A stretch of DNA of 64,000 nt, taken from the NCBI GenBank assembly GCA_034687125.1, contig JAQGBZ010000351.1, positions 1 to 64,000 of the forward strand, in the 5' to 3' direction. Shown here in pieces: positions 26,034-39,368 of the stretch. Below the pieces are notes generated by a model. The model searched no databases, was not told the DNA's origin, and saw only the letters and a program-made list of their open reading frames with translations. The first letter of the stretch is position 1; each line of letters opens with the position of its first letter. The translations under genes and the position numbers were made by a program. This DNA comes from Neelides folsomi. Taxonomy: Eukaryota; Arthropoda; Collembola; Neelipleona; Neelidae.

Positions 26034-27990
26034 TTTATTAAATTCATTGAACTATCTGTATTACATTAACTGATTTTTTTAATAATTGTTAAATTCCTTA
26101 TTAATTTAACAAATTACACATACCTATATATAATATATATTGAGCATGAAATTAAAGCTTATGAAATTCCAAATTGATATTTTTATGCTGTTTCAGGGCA
26201 CAAGTGAAACTGACAGAAAATTACTTTCATTATTACGCAGTACATTCACCACACCCATACCACGACCGATGAACTTGGAGAATGGGTTAAAATAGCTTAT
26301 TTATATTGTACACTCATACTTATCTACTTCTACCAGGTCAAGGAAATTCATTATGCTAAAAATTAAATATTTGCAATATTTTTTAATCTTTAAATCTCGT
26401 GTTGAAATTTTAACAATGTTATTTTTTGCAAATAATTGAATAATATACGAATTTTATTTAAAATATAATTTTCAAAAAATCTTGAGTTGTACATTAATTG
26501 AAACTTTAACTTTTACTTGGCCTAAGTATGTTTTATAATCTTAAACATTTTGCTTTATAAAATATCAATATTTTTGATAGTCAAATAAGTTTAAATCTTT
26601 GTTTTTCACACAATTTCGATTTCTCAATGAAATATAATGATAATAATGAAGCATTTGGAGTTTAGCAGAATGAGTATATTTGACAATGAGTGTAAGTATT
26701 TTCTGAGGTTATATTGCTAATTTCAGAAAATGGATAATTTTATTAGATTTATTTCAAAATGTGTTACTTTACTCGAATATCCTGTTAATAATGACGTAAA
26801 AAGTGTTTTGTAATCCTTAAGATCGTCACTCATATCTTGTACATTTGAAGTTGAGAATGTAGATTTCAAGGTTTTTATTCTTGCTATTTAATGAGGTTGT
26901 AAATCAAAGAAAAGTCAATATTTATAATCCAATAAGTTGCGTATGGTGATTCCAATCCAAATAATGAGCGTTTGAAGGTGAATAAAAGTTTAGAATTCTT
27001 TTCAATACGAGGTAACGATGGAATCTAATATTACTAAAATATTTAATATAATGTTAAGTAATTAATATAATGTTAAGTAATTAATATAAAGTTTAAGTTA
27101 AGGTTTAAGTAATTGGTTTTGTAATTAGAGTAAACAATTTTGAAAATATTATATATAATGAACAATTAAATACTCAATATTTCTCAAATAATCATATTAA
27201 AGTTGTATAATAGCTCTTAATACCTGAATTTAATTAATATCAAAGATTTTAATATTTTTTCTAATTTACCAGTCGAAATCTAATGATTTTCATTTTAAAT
27301 GTTAAAAATACTTTAATTTAATAAAAATACGCCGAAAATAAATTACGTCATTACTTCATAACTTTAATCAGTGTTGGGTTTATTCAGATATTCATCAATT
27401 TGATTTCATGAAATTTCCTAATTAGATATTAATAAATTTTAACACCTTGATAATTGTTAAATTTCAAAAATTCAACATGAAATCGACGAAAACGAGTTAA
27501 TTAGATATTCGTGATGTTTCTAATCATTTATTATTAAAAAATATAATGTTTTATGTAAACAACCTTAAGTAAATATACCAACTTATAATTAGAGATTTTA
27601 TAAACTGGAGCATGCTGCAATTTACTTTATACTTATACCTTTAATTGTATCAATATAATGAATATAAAATATACATGACATGACATATATGTACTCTATA
27701 TTACATATAATATTATTTATTATTAAACAAAAAAACTTTTGTTTTATGCAATTTGTTGACATATTAAATGTGAACTTACAAGTTCAATTGTATTAATTCC
27801 TTTTTATAAAACAAACATGAACAATACTGCTGGAAATGAGCCAATGATCCTGTTATTCGTATTTTTCAAATATAACGAAATTATAACAGTACTAACAATA
27901 ACCCCATTTTTTCTATCATATTGTTCAACATTGGTATATTTATCAAAAAAATTTAGATACAATATTGTAGAAATAAGTATTAAATTACAC
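26034..27990. other. Long AT-rich intergenic region
   Basis: No convincing gene. A short direct repeat of TTAATATAATGTTAAGTAA occurs near 27046-27083. An open stretch upstream of 27991 is in frame with the first chemoreceptor-like gene, but the second copy supports 27991 as the start. Confidence 0.45.
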
Positions 27991-29381
27991 ATGTTTTCAG
28001 TCCGAATTGAAAAGTTAATACTTTTTTATTTTAATTTTTGCTACAATTTTGGCGTGATTCCTTTAAAATTAAATGTTATAAATGGGAAAATTATAACGGG
28101 TTCTCTAAATATATTTCAACGAAAAATCTCATTCGTTATCAATTTCATGTGGAATTTGAAGATTTTCTTTTTACTTTATAAAATGTTGATATTGATTAAC
28201 AAAGGGTCTTTAATAGAGTTTCCAACTTTTTCATTACTAACAGCAATTTTTACTGTTTCAAGAGTATTTATCCTCGTTAAACCAATTTCTATTGCTAATA
28301 TTTTTAATCAAACTAAATCGACATTTATATATTTAAAAGGTAACAAAATGAATTAATTTTTTTTATTTCATCCCATTGCATTAAGTATTAAATCGTTTGA
28401 TTTTATTTTAATATGAATAACAATACAATATATTATGTTATGTACATTATTAATGTATTTCATTTATTATAAAAATGAAATAATTTTAGAATTTCACAAA
28501 GATAAAATTCTTAATTACGATAAAGATTGGCGGATGCATTTGATTTTAGTTGTAGTAAATGCCATGATTTTTATGGGAATAATTGTTCCTTTTATTTTCA
28601 CGTTAAAATTTTTATATTCTCCTTATAATCCAGAATACATGTTAAATGATTTGTCACATTTAATCAATTATGAAGTTCTTATCATTTTATGCGCAATTCA
28701 AGAAATGATTTGTTGTATTGGGTTGGCCATAATTTCGACATCTCCAATCATTGCTTATTTGGTCACAATTGACACTATATATTTTAGTTTACGCTTCCTG
28801 GTATATGACAAGTAATAGTGATATATTTTAATGATGTATAATTTCATTTCAAATAGACAGTAACTATTTTTAAAAAATGTCTTTATTAAAAATATAGTTT
28901 GAAAGATGAAAACTTAACTATAAATTGCCAAAAAACTACATTGAAAATTTTTAGAATACTAGAAATTTTAGCAAGAGAATTAAACGAGCAAATAGCAAAG
29001 GTGGAACTTTTAATTCTGTTTTCATTGGGATTGATTGGTTCAGTGTTTTCCCTTTTTGGATCAATTCGTTATTTTGGGAAATTGGAAATTTTGGGATATT
29101 TATTTTGGCCCTGTATTTTAACTATTTCGTATTGCATTCTTATTTTTGTGTCTTTCCCTGCAGCTTATATTCAATTTTATTCAAGAAATATTTTGAAAGC
29201 TATTTCAAAAAATAATTCTAATTATTTAGTAAAAGAACAGAGAGCATGCCTGAATTCAATGCGTTATTTTGGGTTCAATGTTGGCCCATTTTTCATGATC
29301 AAGTTCGTTAATATTTTATGGTTTGTAATGATCATTTCTAGTTATTCGGCGAGCCTTCTTATTTATAACCATGCCACATGA
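27991..29381 (+). CDS. 7TM chemoreceptor-like protein, copy 1 (gustatory-receptor-like)
   Basis: Exons 27991-28339, 28490-28811 and 28898-29381 (phases 1 and 2) give 384 aa with seven or eight hydrophobic segments and little else. The start MFSVRIEKL aligns with MFSIKVENL of copy 2, so the longer in-frame extension from 27817 is not used. Conserved between copies: FLYSPYNPEY, FGSIRYFGKLEILGYLFWP and the C-terminal SSYSASLLI. Length, topology, tandem arrangement and phase-1/phase-2 introns suit the arthropod gustatory/odorant receptor superfamily, but the classical TYhhhhhQF motif is not visible. The family call is tentative. Ligand unknown. Confidence 0.65.
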
Positions 29382-29548
29382 TACAGATTTTTAGGCAAAC
29401 AAGATGAGCATTAAATAAATGTTTCAACTTTAAGTAGCGTTATAATTATGTAAAACCAATATTAAAAATTCTACAATTATTTATTTCTACTTAAATAGTT
29501 AAATACATCCACTTACAAGACATTGGACTATTGTAGAGTAAGCACCTT

Positions 29549-30450
29549 TTACTGCCGAGAGAATAATGAAATACCATTTCTTAAATTAGAATTTACTTCA
29601 CTCATTATAATCCTACCTGACCATTCTCCTTTTTGAACACATCTTTCACAAGAATAATAAGAATTGTGATTTCTAATACCTTTAATAAAACTACGCGCTG
29701 GAGCATCTCCAATAATTGCACTAATTCTAAAATCATAATGGATATTATAAATTATTACGCCGTTTAATTCTAAATTACGTATTTCAATTACAAGATCAAA
29801 TAAATATAATTTAAAATCGATTGGCTTTTTATCGCCAAAATATATCTCGATCATAAAGGGTTGAATATTATATAATTGATCAATTTTCCCCAAAATCGGC
29901 CAAAATTGTTTATTATTACTTTTCCAGATGGGAACTCCATCAATTGAAATTTGCAAAGAAAGTAAAGGACGGGAAAATTGATTATTTAGTATATAGAAAC
30001 TATTTGATTTATATCCTGAAATTAATCGGTTTTTTATATAACTAAATTATACCAAAATGAAAATATTTTCCACTGCATATAGATTTAATGTTTTTACAGT
30101 GTTTTAAATAAGGACTTAGGGTCTTTTGTTAGATTTATATTTTTAAAATGCTTATTCAATATAATCAATAGACTTCTTAAGGAACTAAAAGTAACATTGT
30201 ATTTTAAAGCCCAAATTCTAAGGTCCTCACGTAAAGGAGTATTAAATTCAATCTCTTCATTAATATTAATATTTGAACTATGTTTAACGATCTGACTATT
30301 AACATTTGGTTCAATTAAAAATTGAACTAATTCATTTGATTGATTTCTTTTAGGAATAACTGATTTATTATTAACTCTAATCAACTCTAAACCTAATTTA
30401 ACATTCTTAGCTATTTTACGACGTTTTTTGCGATTCTTTGATTCTTCCAT
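29549..30450 (-). pseudogene. Transposase relic (Tnp2-like) between the receptor copies
   Basis: Minus strand, two pieces. 30450-30094 begins MEESKNRKKRRK and ends LRIWALKYNVTFSSL...SLFKTL, the N-terminal block of a transposase-like family common in insects. About 30000-29549 carries ISIDGVPIWKSNNKQFWPIL, then DAPARSFIKG and CERCVQKGEW. The join between the pieces is out of frame with the only obvious splice sites, and the expected C-terminal half is missing. I therefore call it a truncated relic. The superfamily (CACTA-like Tnp2) is from memory and tentative. Confidence 0.6.
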
Positions 30451-31971
30451 TCAAATAGGCTTGGGACGACGCCCTCCTGTAGTGCGGAAAAATTCCTTAA
30501 CTTCTGTTTCGATTTCCGCTGTTCTGATTCTGAATCATTTTCGGCTTTTTTCGCATACTCTTGCTTTTTCATAGCTATCTAAATTAAACAGAATGATTAT
30601 TTTCGGTTCAAATATAGTTCCGAATTTTAATATTAAAGGAGGCAATATTTATTATTTTACTTACCACATTTCTTTAATTCTTTGACAGGTAAATAATCAC
30701 AGTCATATTTATCCAAGAAATTTATGTTCGTTGATGAAAGTAATTTTAACAAATGCAATCCAGGTTTTTTTGGCCACTTACAAAAAGTATTTTACTAATA
30801 CTTTGAATTCAAAAAGATGGGACAGCTTGAACACTTATTGTATTATTCTTGTCGTCTTTGGGAAATTCAACAATGGAACACATTAAAATGGAATTAATTA
30901 CTGTAAAAACCAATTGAATTATTCTGCTTCAATTATTGTAGCTTCAATTAATGCTCAAATTGCTTTTAAATGCAAGTGCGCAGCTTCTACCCCAAGGCTA
31001 TAACGGCCAGCCTTGTAATTATAAAATAATTCCGGAATTATTTCATTTTTAAAAACCATTTATCATTTAAGTCAATACTTCCATTATGATGGAACAATTC
31101 CGTTTCATATCTTACGGATTTAAATTCCATAATAATTCCATCTCATAAATATGTAAATTAAACAGAAATATTGTATTAAAATTTTCCGATTCCTAAAATA
31201 TTCCTAATTTTCCGGAATGCTGCTATTTTTCTGCCTGTTTTACATTCCTATTTTCTTGTCGGGTTATAATATAATTTAGAAATTATCAATTAGTAATATT
31301 TACATTTAATTGCAACTTGTATACATAGAAAATTGAGACCACGACGGAATTCAAAAAGTTTGTAAATTATAAATCATATTTATACAAGTTCTAATGTGTA
31401 ATCAATTAATCAATGATAAAGTTTTTATTTCTCCAATTACTGTCCATTTCTCAAGACAAAAATCCAAGGTGGGCAGGAATCACTTTTTTGGGTTTTTGCT
31501 TTTTCAGACTAAATTAGCTTTTGCTATCAAATTTGAGTATTGAGCAAAAAACTTTATGCTTTTTGGTAAAATGGCCAAAATAATAAAATAATAATTTTTT
31601 GAAAAAATTATATTTTTGAATTAAGAACATGAGCTGAAGTTATTAAGGATTAAGGACACTATATTAAGGATTTAAAATATTTGTTTGTAATAAACAAGTT
31701 AAAGTACGAAAATATCCAAATTCAGAGAGCATAAGAGCAATTAGAAAAACACAAAAAGACTGTTAAAGCAACGACGCGACGGTCTATAGCTTTCTTTTTG
31801 TCTACCCTGGAAAATCCAATATTTGCTAAAATGATTTAATTGGTATAATTTTAATTGAATTATTTGTCATTGCCCCTTTGTTTATAATTGGTACCTTATT
31901 AAATTGTTGTAATCAATCATTTAATTTAATGAATAATTTTTGATCACGAAACTTAACTCACATAAATTGAA
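30451..31971. other. Intergenic, probably decayed repeats
   Basis: No gene seen. Several copies of the short palindrome ATTCCGGAATT or parts of it (near 31030, 31190-31215) suggest repeat-derived DNA. Confidence 0.35.
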
Positions 31972-33355
31972 ATGTTTTCTATTAAAGTTGAAAATTTAAT
32001 GTCAATATATTTTAATTTGGTTTTTAAAACTGGTTTAATTCCTTTTAAAATTGATCCTAAAACTAAGATGCTTAAAACGTATTCTATAAATAAATGCCAA
32101 AAAATATTTTCATTTTTTGTTTATTCCATGTGGATGTTAAAGATTTTTTACTTATTATATAAAATGTGGATTATATACAAAGAAGGTTCATTAATTAAAT
32201 TCCCATTAGTTTTCTTATTTACAATAATTCACGTTGGCGCTGTTGGTTTTCTATCCATTAATTCTGAAGCTCTGTTAAACGTTTATAATCAAACAAGATC
32301 TACTGCAATGCATTTCAAAGGTCATTTTTTATTTTAATTTTTATAACATTTTTTTCGCATAAAATAATAATGAAAGTTGACATACTGTATACTTATTTAT
32401 TAAAAAATTTAATGATAATTTATTTATAAACTAATATGAGCTTATTGTTGAATATGTTTGTTAGATTTAAAGGAAAAATTTCAAAATTTTGAATATAAAT
32501 ATTGGAAAATGAACTTAATATTTGTGGTTCTAGTACTTTTATTTTCAGCGTGGATATTAATTCCTGTTGTTTTTATTTTAAAATTTCTTTATTCGCCAAA
32601 TAATCCAGAATACATTTTGAATGATTTGTCTTCTTTAATTACTTCGAATTTTATCTTCATCTTTTGTTCGATTCATGAAGTTCTTACTATTATTGGGAAT
32701 GTCACTTTTGGGATGTCGTACGTTCTTGTTTATATGATAACGATTGATACTTTATATTTTGGTTTTTCGTTAATTTTCGATTATGGGTAAATATATTATT
32801 TTAATGTTAAAAGCAATATCAAACATGGAACATATTTATATTTTGAATTTAATTTTTTAATTGTTATTTAGTTTGGAGAAGAATGACAGTTTAGTGAATC
32901 AAAAATGCGTGCTATTTTGTTTTAGGATTTTGGAAATTTTAGGTAGAATTTTGAACGAAGAATTTTCTAAAAGAAGTCTTTTTATCGTATTCATTATTGC
33001 TACAGTTTGTTCAGTTTTTGGTTTGTTCGGCTCAATAAGATATTTTGGAAAATTAACTTTACTTGGATATTTATTTTGGCCGAGCATTTTTTTAATTGCA
33101 AGCATTTCATTAGTTTTTATTTCTTATCCAGCTTCGTTCGTTAATTTATATTCAATCAAAACTTTAAATATTCTTATTTACAATGAATCAAACTATTTAG
33201 CGAAAGAAAAAAGGAAAAAATTAAAATCATTTAAATTAATTGGATTAACAGTTGGATCGTTTTTTATGATCAAGTTTATAAATATTCTGTTATTGGGTAT
33301 GATGATTTCAAGTTATTCGGCAAGTCTTCTTATAACCATTCCCTACGATACATAA
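31972..33355 (+). CDS. 7TM chemoreceptor-like protein, copy 2
   Basis: Exons 31972-32320, 32465-32786 and 32872-33355 give 384 aa. All three exon lengths (349, 322, 484) and both phases are identical to copy 1, though the proteins have diverged clearly. Seven or eight membrane segments; shared blocks FLYSPNNPEY, FGSIRYFGKLTLLGYLFWP and FFMIKFINI before the final SSYSASLLI. Intact reading frame, so probably functional. Gustatory-receptor-like by topology and arrangement; the ligand cannot be inferred. Confidence 0.65.
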
Positions 33356-34102
33356 AAACCTAAACAGTGTAAGAGATTCGGGATTAGTTAACAACCTTTA
33401 ACATCTCAAATAATTAAAAAGTAAGGTAAAATATCCGCATTTCTCAAGTTAGAAGGTGACAAAACGAGCGAACCCTATAATTATTTGTATTAGAAAATTA
33501 AAAATAATTCATTTAGGTAGGTATGTATAGTAAAGTAATATGTTTATAACCTTTATACATAATATAAACTTATACAGGTAATTTACTATATCCTACAGCA
33601 TTTGTAAACATAAAGTACATATTTATACATATATAAACCTCCACGAATTATTTACATTTATATATTTTATAACTCTTTAAATTAATTACAATGAATGAGA
33701 ATGCACAGTTTTAGAAATATAGAATGAGAGTGGAAAATAATATAAACGATTTTTATAAAGTTTAGCGACGGCGGCTACAACGAATAAAGTTGATGTTCGT
33801 TTTATAACTAATGTACACAAATGCAAATGGATTAAAAAATAAACTTACTCGAGACGTAGTAAATAAATGTTCAAAAAAGAAAATTGTTTATTAAATCATT
33901 TAACATACAATAATTTATTTCATTATCCATCATATAAATATTTCATTTATCATTTAATGAATGAAACACTACATGCGACATATATGTTGACTAGAGGATC
34001 CAAAAAACACAACCGCGGCTGCTGCTTTAACCGTGGTTTTCGGTTCAAAATCGTGATTCTAGCACCGCAATATTAAAATACATATTTAAATTGAAAATTG
34101 AT
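33356..34102. other. Intergenic, AT-rich
   Basis: No gene recognised between chemoreceptor copy 2 and the large foldback-type element. Confidence 0.5.
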
Positions 34103-34305
34103 AGCTAGCTAGCCGACTATCCGACTCCCAAGCTACCCGATTTACTGATATTTTATCCGATCAGATTTCTTCCGAGCGCCAAGCTACCCGATTTGTAGAA
34201 AAATCTGTCTGCTGATGTCATCTACATTCAAATTTTATCGTATAATCTTCAAGCTACCCGATAAACATATTGCGTATAAGAGTTTCGGCTAGTCTGCTAA
34301 CCAAG

Positions 34306-34592
34306 GGTCACCATGGGTTTTCCATGGTTTTCTATTCAGCACCATTGTTCTTTTCCCAGAACCATGGTTCTTTTAATGTTATTTTCATATGTTAGCTACC
34401 ACGAACCTTGGTTTCACCATGGAAAATCATGCAGAACCATGGGTCACCGAACCATGAAAAAATTCCTAAAATGAACCATAAAACACCATGGTTTTTTCCA
34501 TGGGAACCATGGACACGGAAACCGAACCATTTTGCACCATGTGAACCATGGGTTGCACCATGTTGAACCATGTTTCTTATATGAACCATGCG
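34306..34592. repeat. Degenerate GAACCATGG repeat block
   Basis: About fifteen irregular copies of AACCATGG or its palindromic core CCATGG within 290 bases. Spacing is irregular, so it is not a simple tandem array. It lies just inside the left arm of the large element. Confidence 0.6.
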
Positions 34593-34671
34593 TCAATTTT
34601 AACCCATTTCAACTATCCAAATCACGTGACGTATTAAATCATGTAAAAAGCGCACGATGAACACTATATAC

Positions 34672-34691
34672 CATATATATATATATATATA
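34672..34691. repeat. (TA)n microsatellite
   Basis: Alternating TA dinucleotides, ten units or so, followed by ATGTATGCATATG. Confidence 0.7.
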
Positions 34692-34945
34692 TGTATGCAT
34701 ATGTGACATGGGTTATAATCACCACATTTTGAACATGTGAACAATGCGATAAATGCACCATACCACACAAGCTTGATGTTAGAATTTTGAAATTTTGAAT
34801 TTACTTAGCAAAGTTCAGGATTTAGTGTCTACTAAAACCCATGTCTTAACTAGCTCTAAAATACGTAATAAAACTATCTTTGTATGATTTCTCATCTAAA
34901 AACTGACCCATCATTTATGCACCTATACATAATACACAGCATATA

Positions 34946-35345
34946 CAAATTTAAAATTCCCCGAGACTAAATCCTGTGACATGCTGTATTTTTAAAATTG
35001 GATAATTAGTTCTGATCCTAATCAATCATTTTCGCTATCACACTTTGTTGAAATTCCTAGAGAGGAATATAGGAGCACTGTGAATTTAATTGATATCTAA
35101 TACAAAGAGAATACAAATTTAAATCTCCTCAAGACTAAATCACTCGACAAACTGAAATTTTATAAATGGACATTTAGTACTGATGCCCAACAGTCATTTT
35201 GGCTATCTCACATTGTTGAAATTTCTAAGGCGAGGCGAAATATAGGAGCGAAAAGAATTTAAAAATATTACTAATACACAACAAATTCAAATTTAAATCT
35301 CTACAAGACTAAAGCATGTGCTAAGCTGCAATTTTATAATAGGAC
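34946..35345. repeat. Tandem repeat, period about 170 bp, 2-3 diverged copies
   Basis: CAAATTTAAA followed by a diverged GAGACTAAAT / AAGACTAAA block recurs at 34946, 35114 and 35288 (periods 168 and 174). TGTTGAAATT.CTA and ATAGGAGC also recur in register. It lies within the large transposon upstream of its gene. Confidence 0.65.
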
Positions 35346-35542
35346 ATTGTTCATCTTTCAAAAAAATTACATTATTTAGAATCAATTGTTTATTCTTGAT
35401 TTTAAGACATATGACTAGTACTTGAGTAAGTACTCGCGAGTACGTATTATTATACGTACGTAATTTGTATTATTATACATTTAATTTTGTTTTAGAGTTT
35501 TTTAAAGTTAATAAAGGGTTGCAATCTCCATTTTACTTTAAA

Positions 35543-38500
35543 ATGCCCGTGAAGAAATTTGAAGATCTCATTGTAAAGAAATCAACATTTGGTGAAATAA
35601 GAAAAGATGGAAACATGAATGAAGAAACATTGTTGCCTGTATACACTGATATCTTCACTGAAGAATTTAACAGAATCAATCCTCAATGCGTTTTAACTTT
35701 TCAAAAAAAAGTTCTCAACAGAAATTCGAATAACTTATTAACAGCTAGGGCAAAATGCAAGAGGTCAGGATGCAACGCATCATTCGTTTTTGCAGTACCA
35801 AATTTTCAAAAAACTGATCAAATTATAATAAATTTCAGGTATATTATTCATTTTATTCTAATAAAGCAGATTTGAACGTCATTAGGTAGGTCATATTATT
35901 TTTTATATATTCAAACATTATTTAATTTATATGAAAATCTTTTTTTTAATTAAAGAACAAATGGAATTATTTGTCACATGAGAGGCGAAAAGAAAACCAG
36001 ATTTTTAAAAGGCCAAAGAAGGAAAGAAGCAAAAGAGCTCTTGAAATATAATAAAGCTTCTACTGTCAGACGCCTCAAATTTGAAATGGCAAACAGAAGA
36101 AATTAAATGTGGGAACTATTCTGCTGTCAAGACTTTGAAAGTTTTTCAAACTGCACGATTAGAGGTAATTTAAAGAATTGCTTATTGACTTTAAATATTG
36201 GCATTTTATGGGTAGTGTCTACCATATACTGTTTACTTATTTACTATTACTATATATTCGAGAATGTATGGCAGGAGTTTTGTTTAAAAGTATGTAGTAA
36301 AAGAAAGTTAATTAACTTAATAAAGTTAAAAAAAAGTTAAAAGTTAATTAATTAACATTAATGTATTATAGTTATCACCAAGCACACATCAGAATACATT
36401 ACACTTTTGAAATTTGCAGATTTTAGTCTTCCCTATATAATTTATAGCTAACAATTTTCAATATTATGAACTTAACGACTGAGTTTTATAATAGCAAGTT
36501 GTGATTTAGAGTAAATTATTACGTAATTCCCATTATGACAATTTATTACAAACAAATATTTTTGTACATTTTAGTGTTATTATGTACATCGAAAAGTTTA
36601 ATAATTTTTAAATCATTGATATTAAACTTTAAATTAATTAATTTTATAGAAATTATCAGAAGACGATTTCAGCAATGACCGAGAAGAGGATATGTATTTG
36701 AGCATGAAAGCAGTCAATGATGATTTTGTCGGTAAAAAGTCATTATTATAAATTTAATAATGGTCCTTTTTATTTTAGGCGCTGTTATCAGCTGTTGTTT
36801 ACACTTTTGAAGAAATTTCTACTAAGAAATACTTGAACAAATTGTGGAAAACGCAATGCACAAATTCAGAATACTTTGAAAAATTTGGCGTTCACATCTG
36901 CAGAATCCATATCGTTCGATCTTTCAAAAGAAATTTGTTTGCACATTATTCAAAGCAAAAATCAAAAGGGGAAATCACGTCATTTTTAATGAATTGGTTA
37001 AACGCATTCCTTAACTTGTATGACCTTTGGAGCTTAGAAAGAAGAATGAGAGAAATCTACACTTTAACTTTGAATTTTTATGTGACAAGTGATGTGAGAA
37101 ATACGTTGGATGAATTTAATTCTCCAACAATTCGAAAAGGTATTATATAATAAAAAGATAATACTTATTGTTAAGTTTGTATGTAAAATAAATAATTATT
37201 GATCTCTTTAAATAAATTATATAAACTCTTAATTATTTTTACAATAATAACTACTTTATTTCACTTAATTTTTTAATATGATAATTTATTGATTTATTAC
37301 TTAGTAAATTAATAGATAAAATGAATCTAGATATAAGACAATGGATTAACATAAAACTAATGAAAATATGATATATTCATAATTATAATTTATTTGACAT
37401 ATTTTAATCATAGGTAAACCACCTTGGGAAGGATTTGTTCTAAAAGACACTTTAAACGAAGATCATTTTTATCTGCGATCATCATATGGAGCTTTTAGTG
37501 AACATGTGAAAAAAAAAGTTGAAATTCAAAGTGCTAAATTTGATCTTGTTGCAAATCTTGATAAAAGTTTATACAAAGAGAACAATTTTTATAATAAGGA
37601 TTTTGCGAATTACTTGAAAATTCATTTTTTACCTTATTCACCAATTCTTAACCGGACAATTTTTGCTTTATTGAAACATCCATATGAAGATACTACTAAT
37701 GTCATCGGTAATATATTATTATTAATCATATTTATAATTTATCAATATTTCATAATAGTTACAATTATATAACAAACATAACCTAACCCATCCCAAATTA
37801 AGTACATAATTTTTCAAAAATGTTGGTTCAGAGCTACCTTTTAATAAAAAGTTACATTCAATCACTCTGAATAAGGATTTGTGAAAAATTATGGCCTACT
37901 TAATTTGATGATGAGTTTAAAATAAAATAATCATGTTTAGAAAATCAACACAAAATTTTAAAAGTTGATTCGAACTCTTTTGGGAAGTTACCTCCTGGAC
38001 GGTTTCTAAGAAGTCAAGCAAAATTTATCAAAGGTTTATATATTAATAAATATAAATTATTTTTTATTAACTATGTACTAATAATATATTGATGAAATAT
38101 ATATACATACATATGCATATGTTTATATAAATAATTTATAGGTCGTCTAGCTCAATTCGAAGCGGCTCTTGAAAACTACTCTTTTCATTCAAAGACCCAA
38201 CTAATTCCAGGTATTCATAGTTATGTCAAAACTTATAGCTATTGTTGTATTTGAATTTTAAAATCATTTGAGTATTTATTTAACAAATGTTCAATTTTTT
38301 GTAATTAATAACAATGGTTTAATAATTAGTATTATTAAGTTTAAATTGTTTATTTAGTAATTTTATAAAAATTTGACGTTTAAAATAATCAAATTTAATT
38401 TTAGAAAGATCTCGTGGTAGTCCTGAAGCCAAAAAAGAATTTTTCAAAAAGTCCTCAACGTCAAATGCTTTAAATATTTTAAGCAATTTCACTCAGTATA

Positions 38501-39368
38501 CTTTAATTCAATGGGGTGGCAGAACTGAATGGGAAACTGAATTCGGCAGAGAAATGATTCAATTGGTGAACACGTGTAATATCGATGCTTCCATGAACAT
38601 TTTGTATGAAATGTTTAAATTTAATACTGTCGCCAAAAACTTTTTTTTAAACAAATTGAATCAAAATGAATTTGAAGCTTTAGTGCTCGAAGAAATTTTC
38701 AATCACATTGATTTGCAAGAATTTGCATTTGCTAAATGTCTGTGGCTTAGCAAATTGTTGAAGAGGAAAATATTTAAAACTATGGATTGTACATCAGATA
38801 CTCAATCAAGTGGGTTGGCCACTTTTGGCCATTGGAATTGCTTTATTAAAAAAAGACAGTGTACAAATAAGGAATGTAAATTTCATATTTTCGCAGATAC
38901 TTTTAATGAAAGCAATTTTCAAAAAAATTTGGAGCGCATCACCATAGATTCAATTTACAATAAGTCTCCTAATGCTTTTTTGGAAAAAATTAATTCTTGC
39001 GAAACCAAAATTCATTGTTCTTATTGTAAATTCAATCTCGTTAAAACAACTTACGATTTTGTGGGCAATGAACTTCCAGATGTCATTTTTTATAACGTTA
39101 ATGGATGTTCCCCATTGGAAGATAAATACTGTCTTGAATCGGATCTTCCTTTGACCCAAATTATCAAAAACGTCCCTTATGACGTATTTGGTTATACCGT
39201 AATTCGCAATTCAAATTGTGTCTCTCAGATCTCTCATATTTATGCTGTAGTATGTCATGAAGGAAAAAAATTCATTTGGATGGTTTAACTAATAAACCAT
39301 TTGCGCACATCACAATTGGACCAAAAAGTTCAATCGAATCTGTTTGGCTTGTAAAATCCAATGTCTAA
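35543..39368 (+). pseudogene. Decayed multi-exon transposon gene: zinc/transposase-like N-terminal part plus cysteine-protease-like C-terminal part
   Basis: Likely exons: 35543-35838, 35956-about 36160, about 36651-36731, about 36780-37138, about 37415-37708, about 37939-38035, 38144-38209 and 38404-39368; the phases I checked join in frame. N-terminal part: CKRSGC, then RGEKKTRFLKGQRRKEAKE. Middle: ALLSAVVYTFEEIS and VHICRIHIVRSFKRN, where related transposase-like proteins carry the catalytic acids; these look missing here. C-terminal part: NTCNIDASMNILY (possible Cys box), CxxC pairs, and SHIYAVVCHEGKKF followed by W (possible His box), reminiscent of ubiquitin-specific-protease-like enzymes. 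An in-frame TAA at 36104 and a frameshift between about 39260 and 39290 indicate inactivation. The transposase family is tentative. Confidence 0.5.

Noticed and set aside
27817-27990. N-terminal extension of chemoreceptor copy 1
   Set aside because: Copy 2 has no equivalent and its start aligns with the ATG at 27991.
34306-34592. Possible CRISPR-like or tandem array of CCATGG units
   Set aside because: Spacing is irregular and spacers are not of uniform size; eukaryotic transposon-internal repeat.
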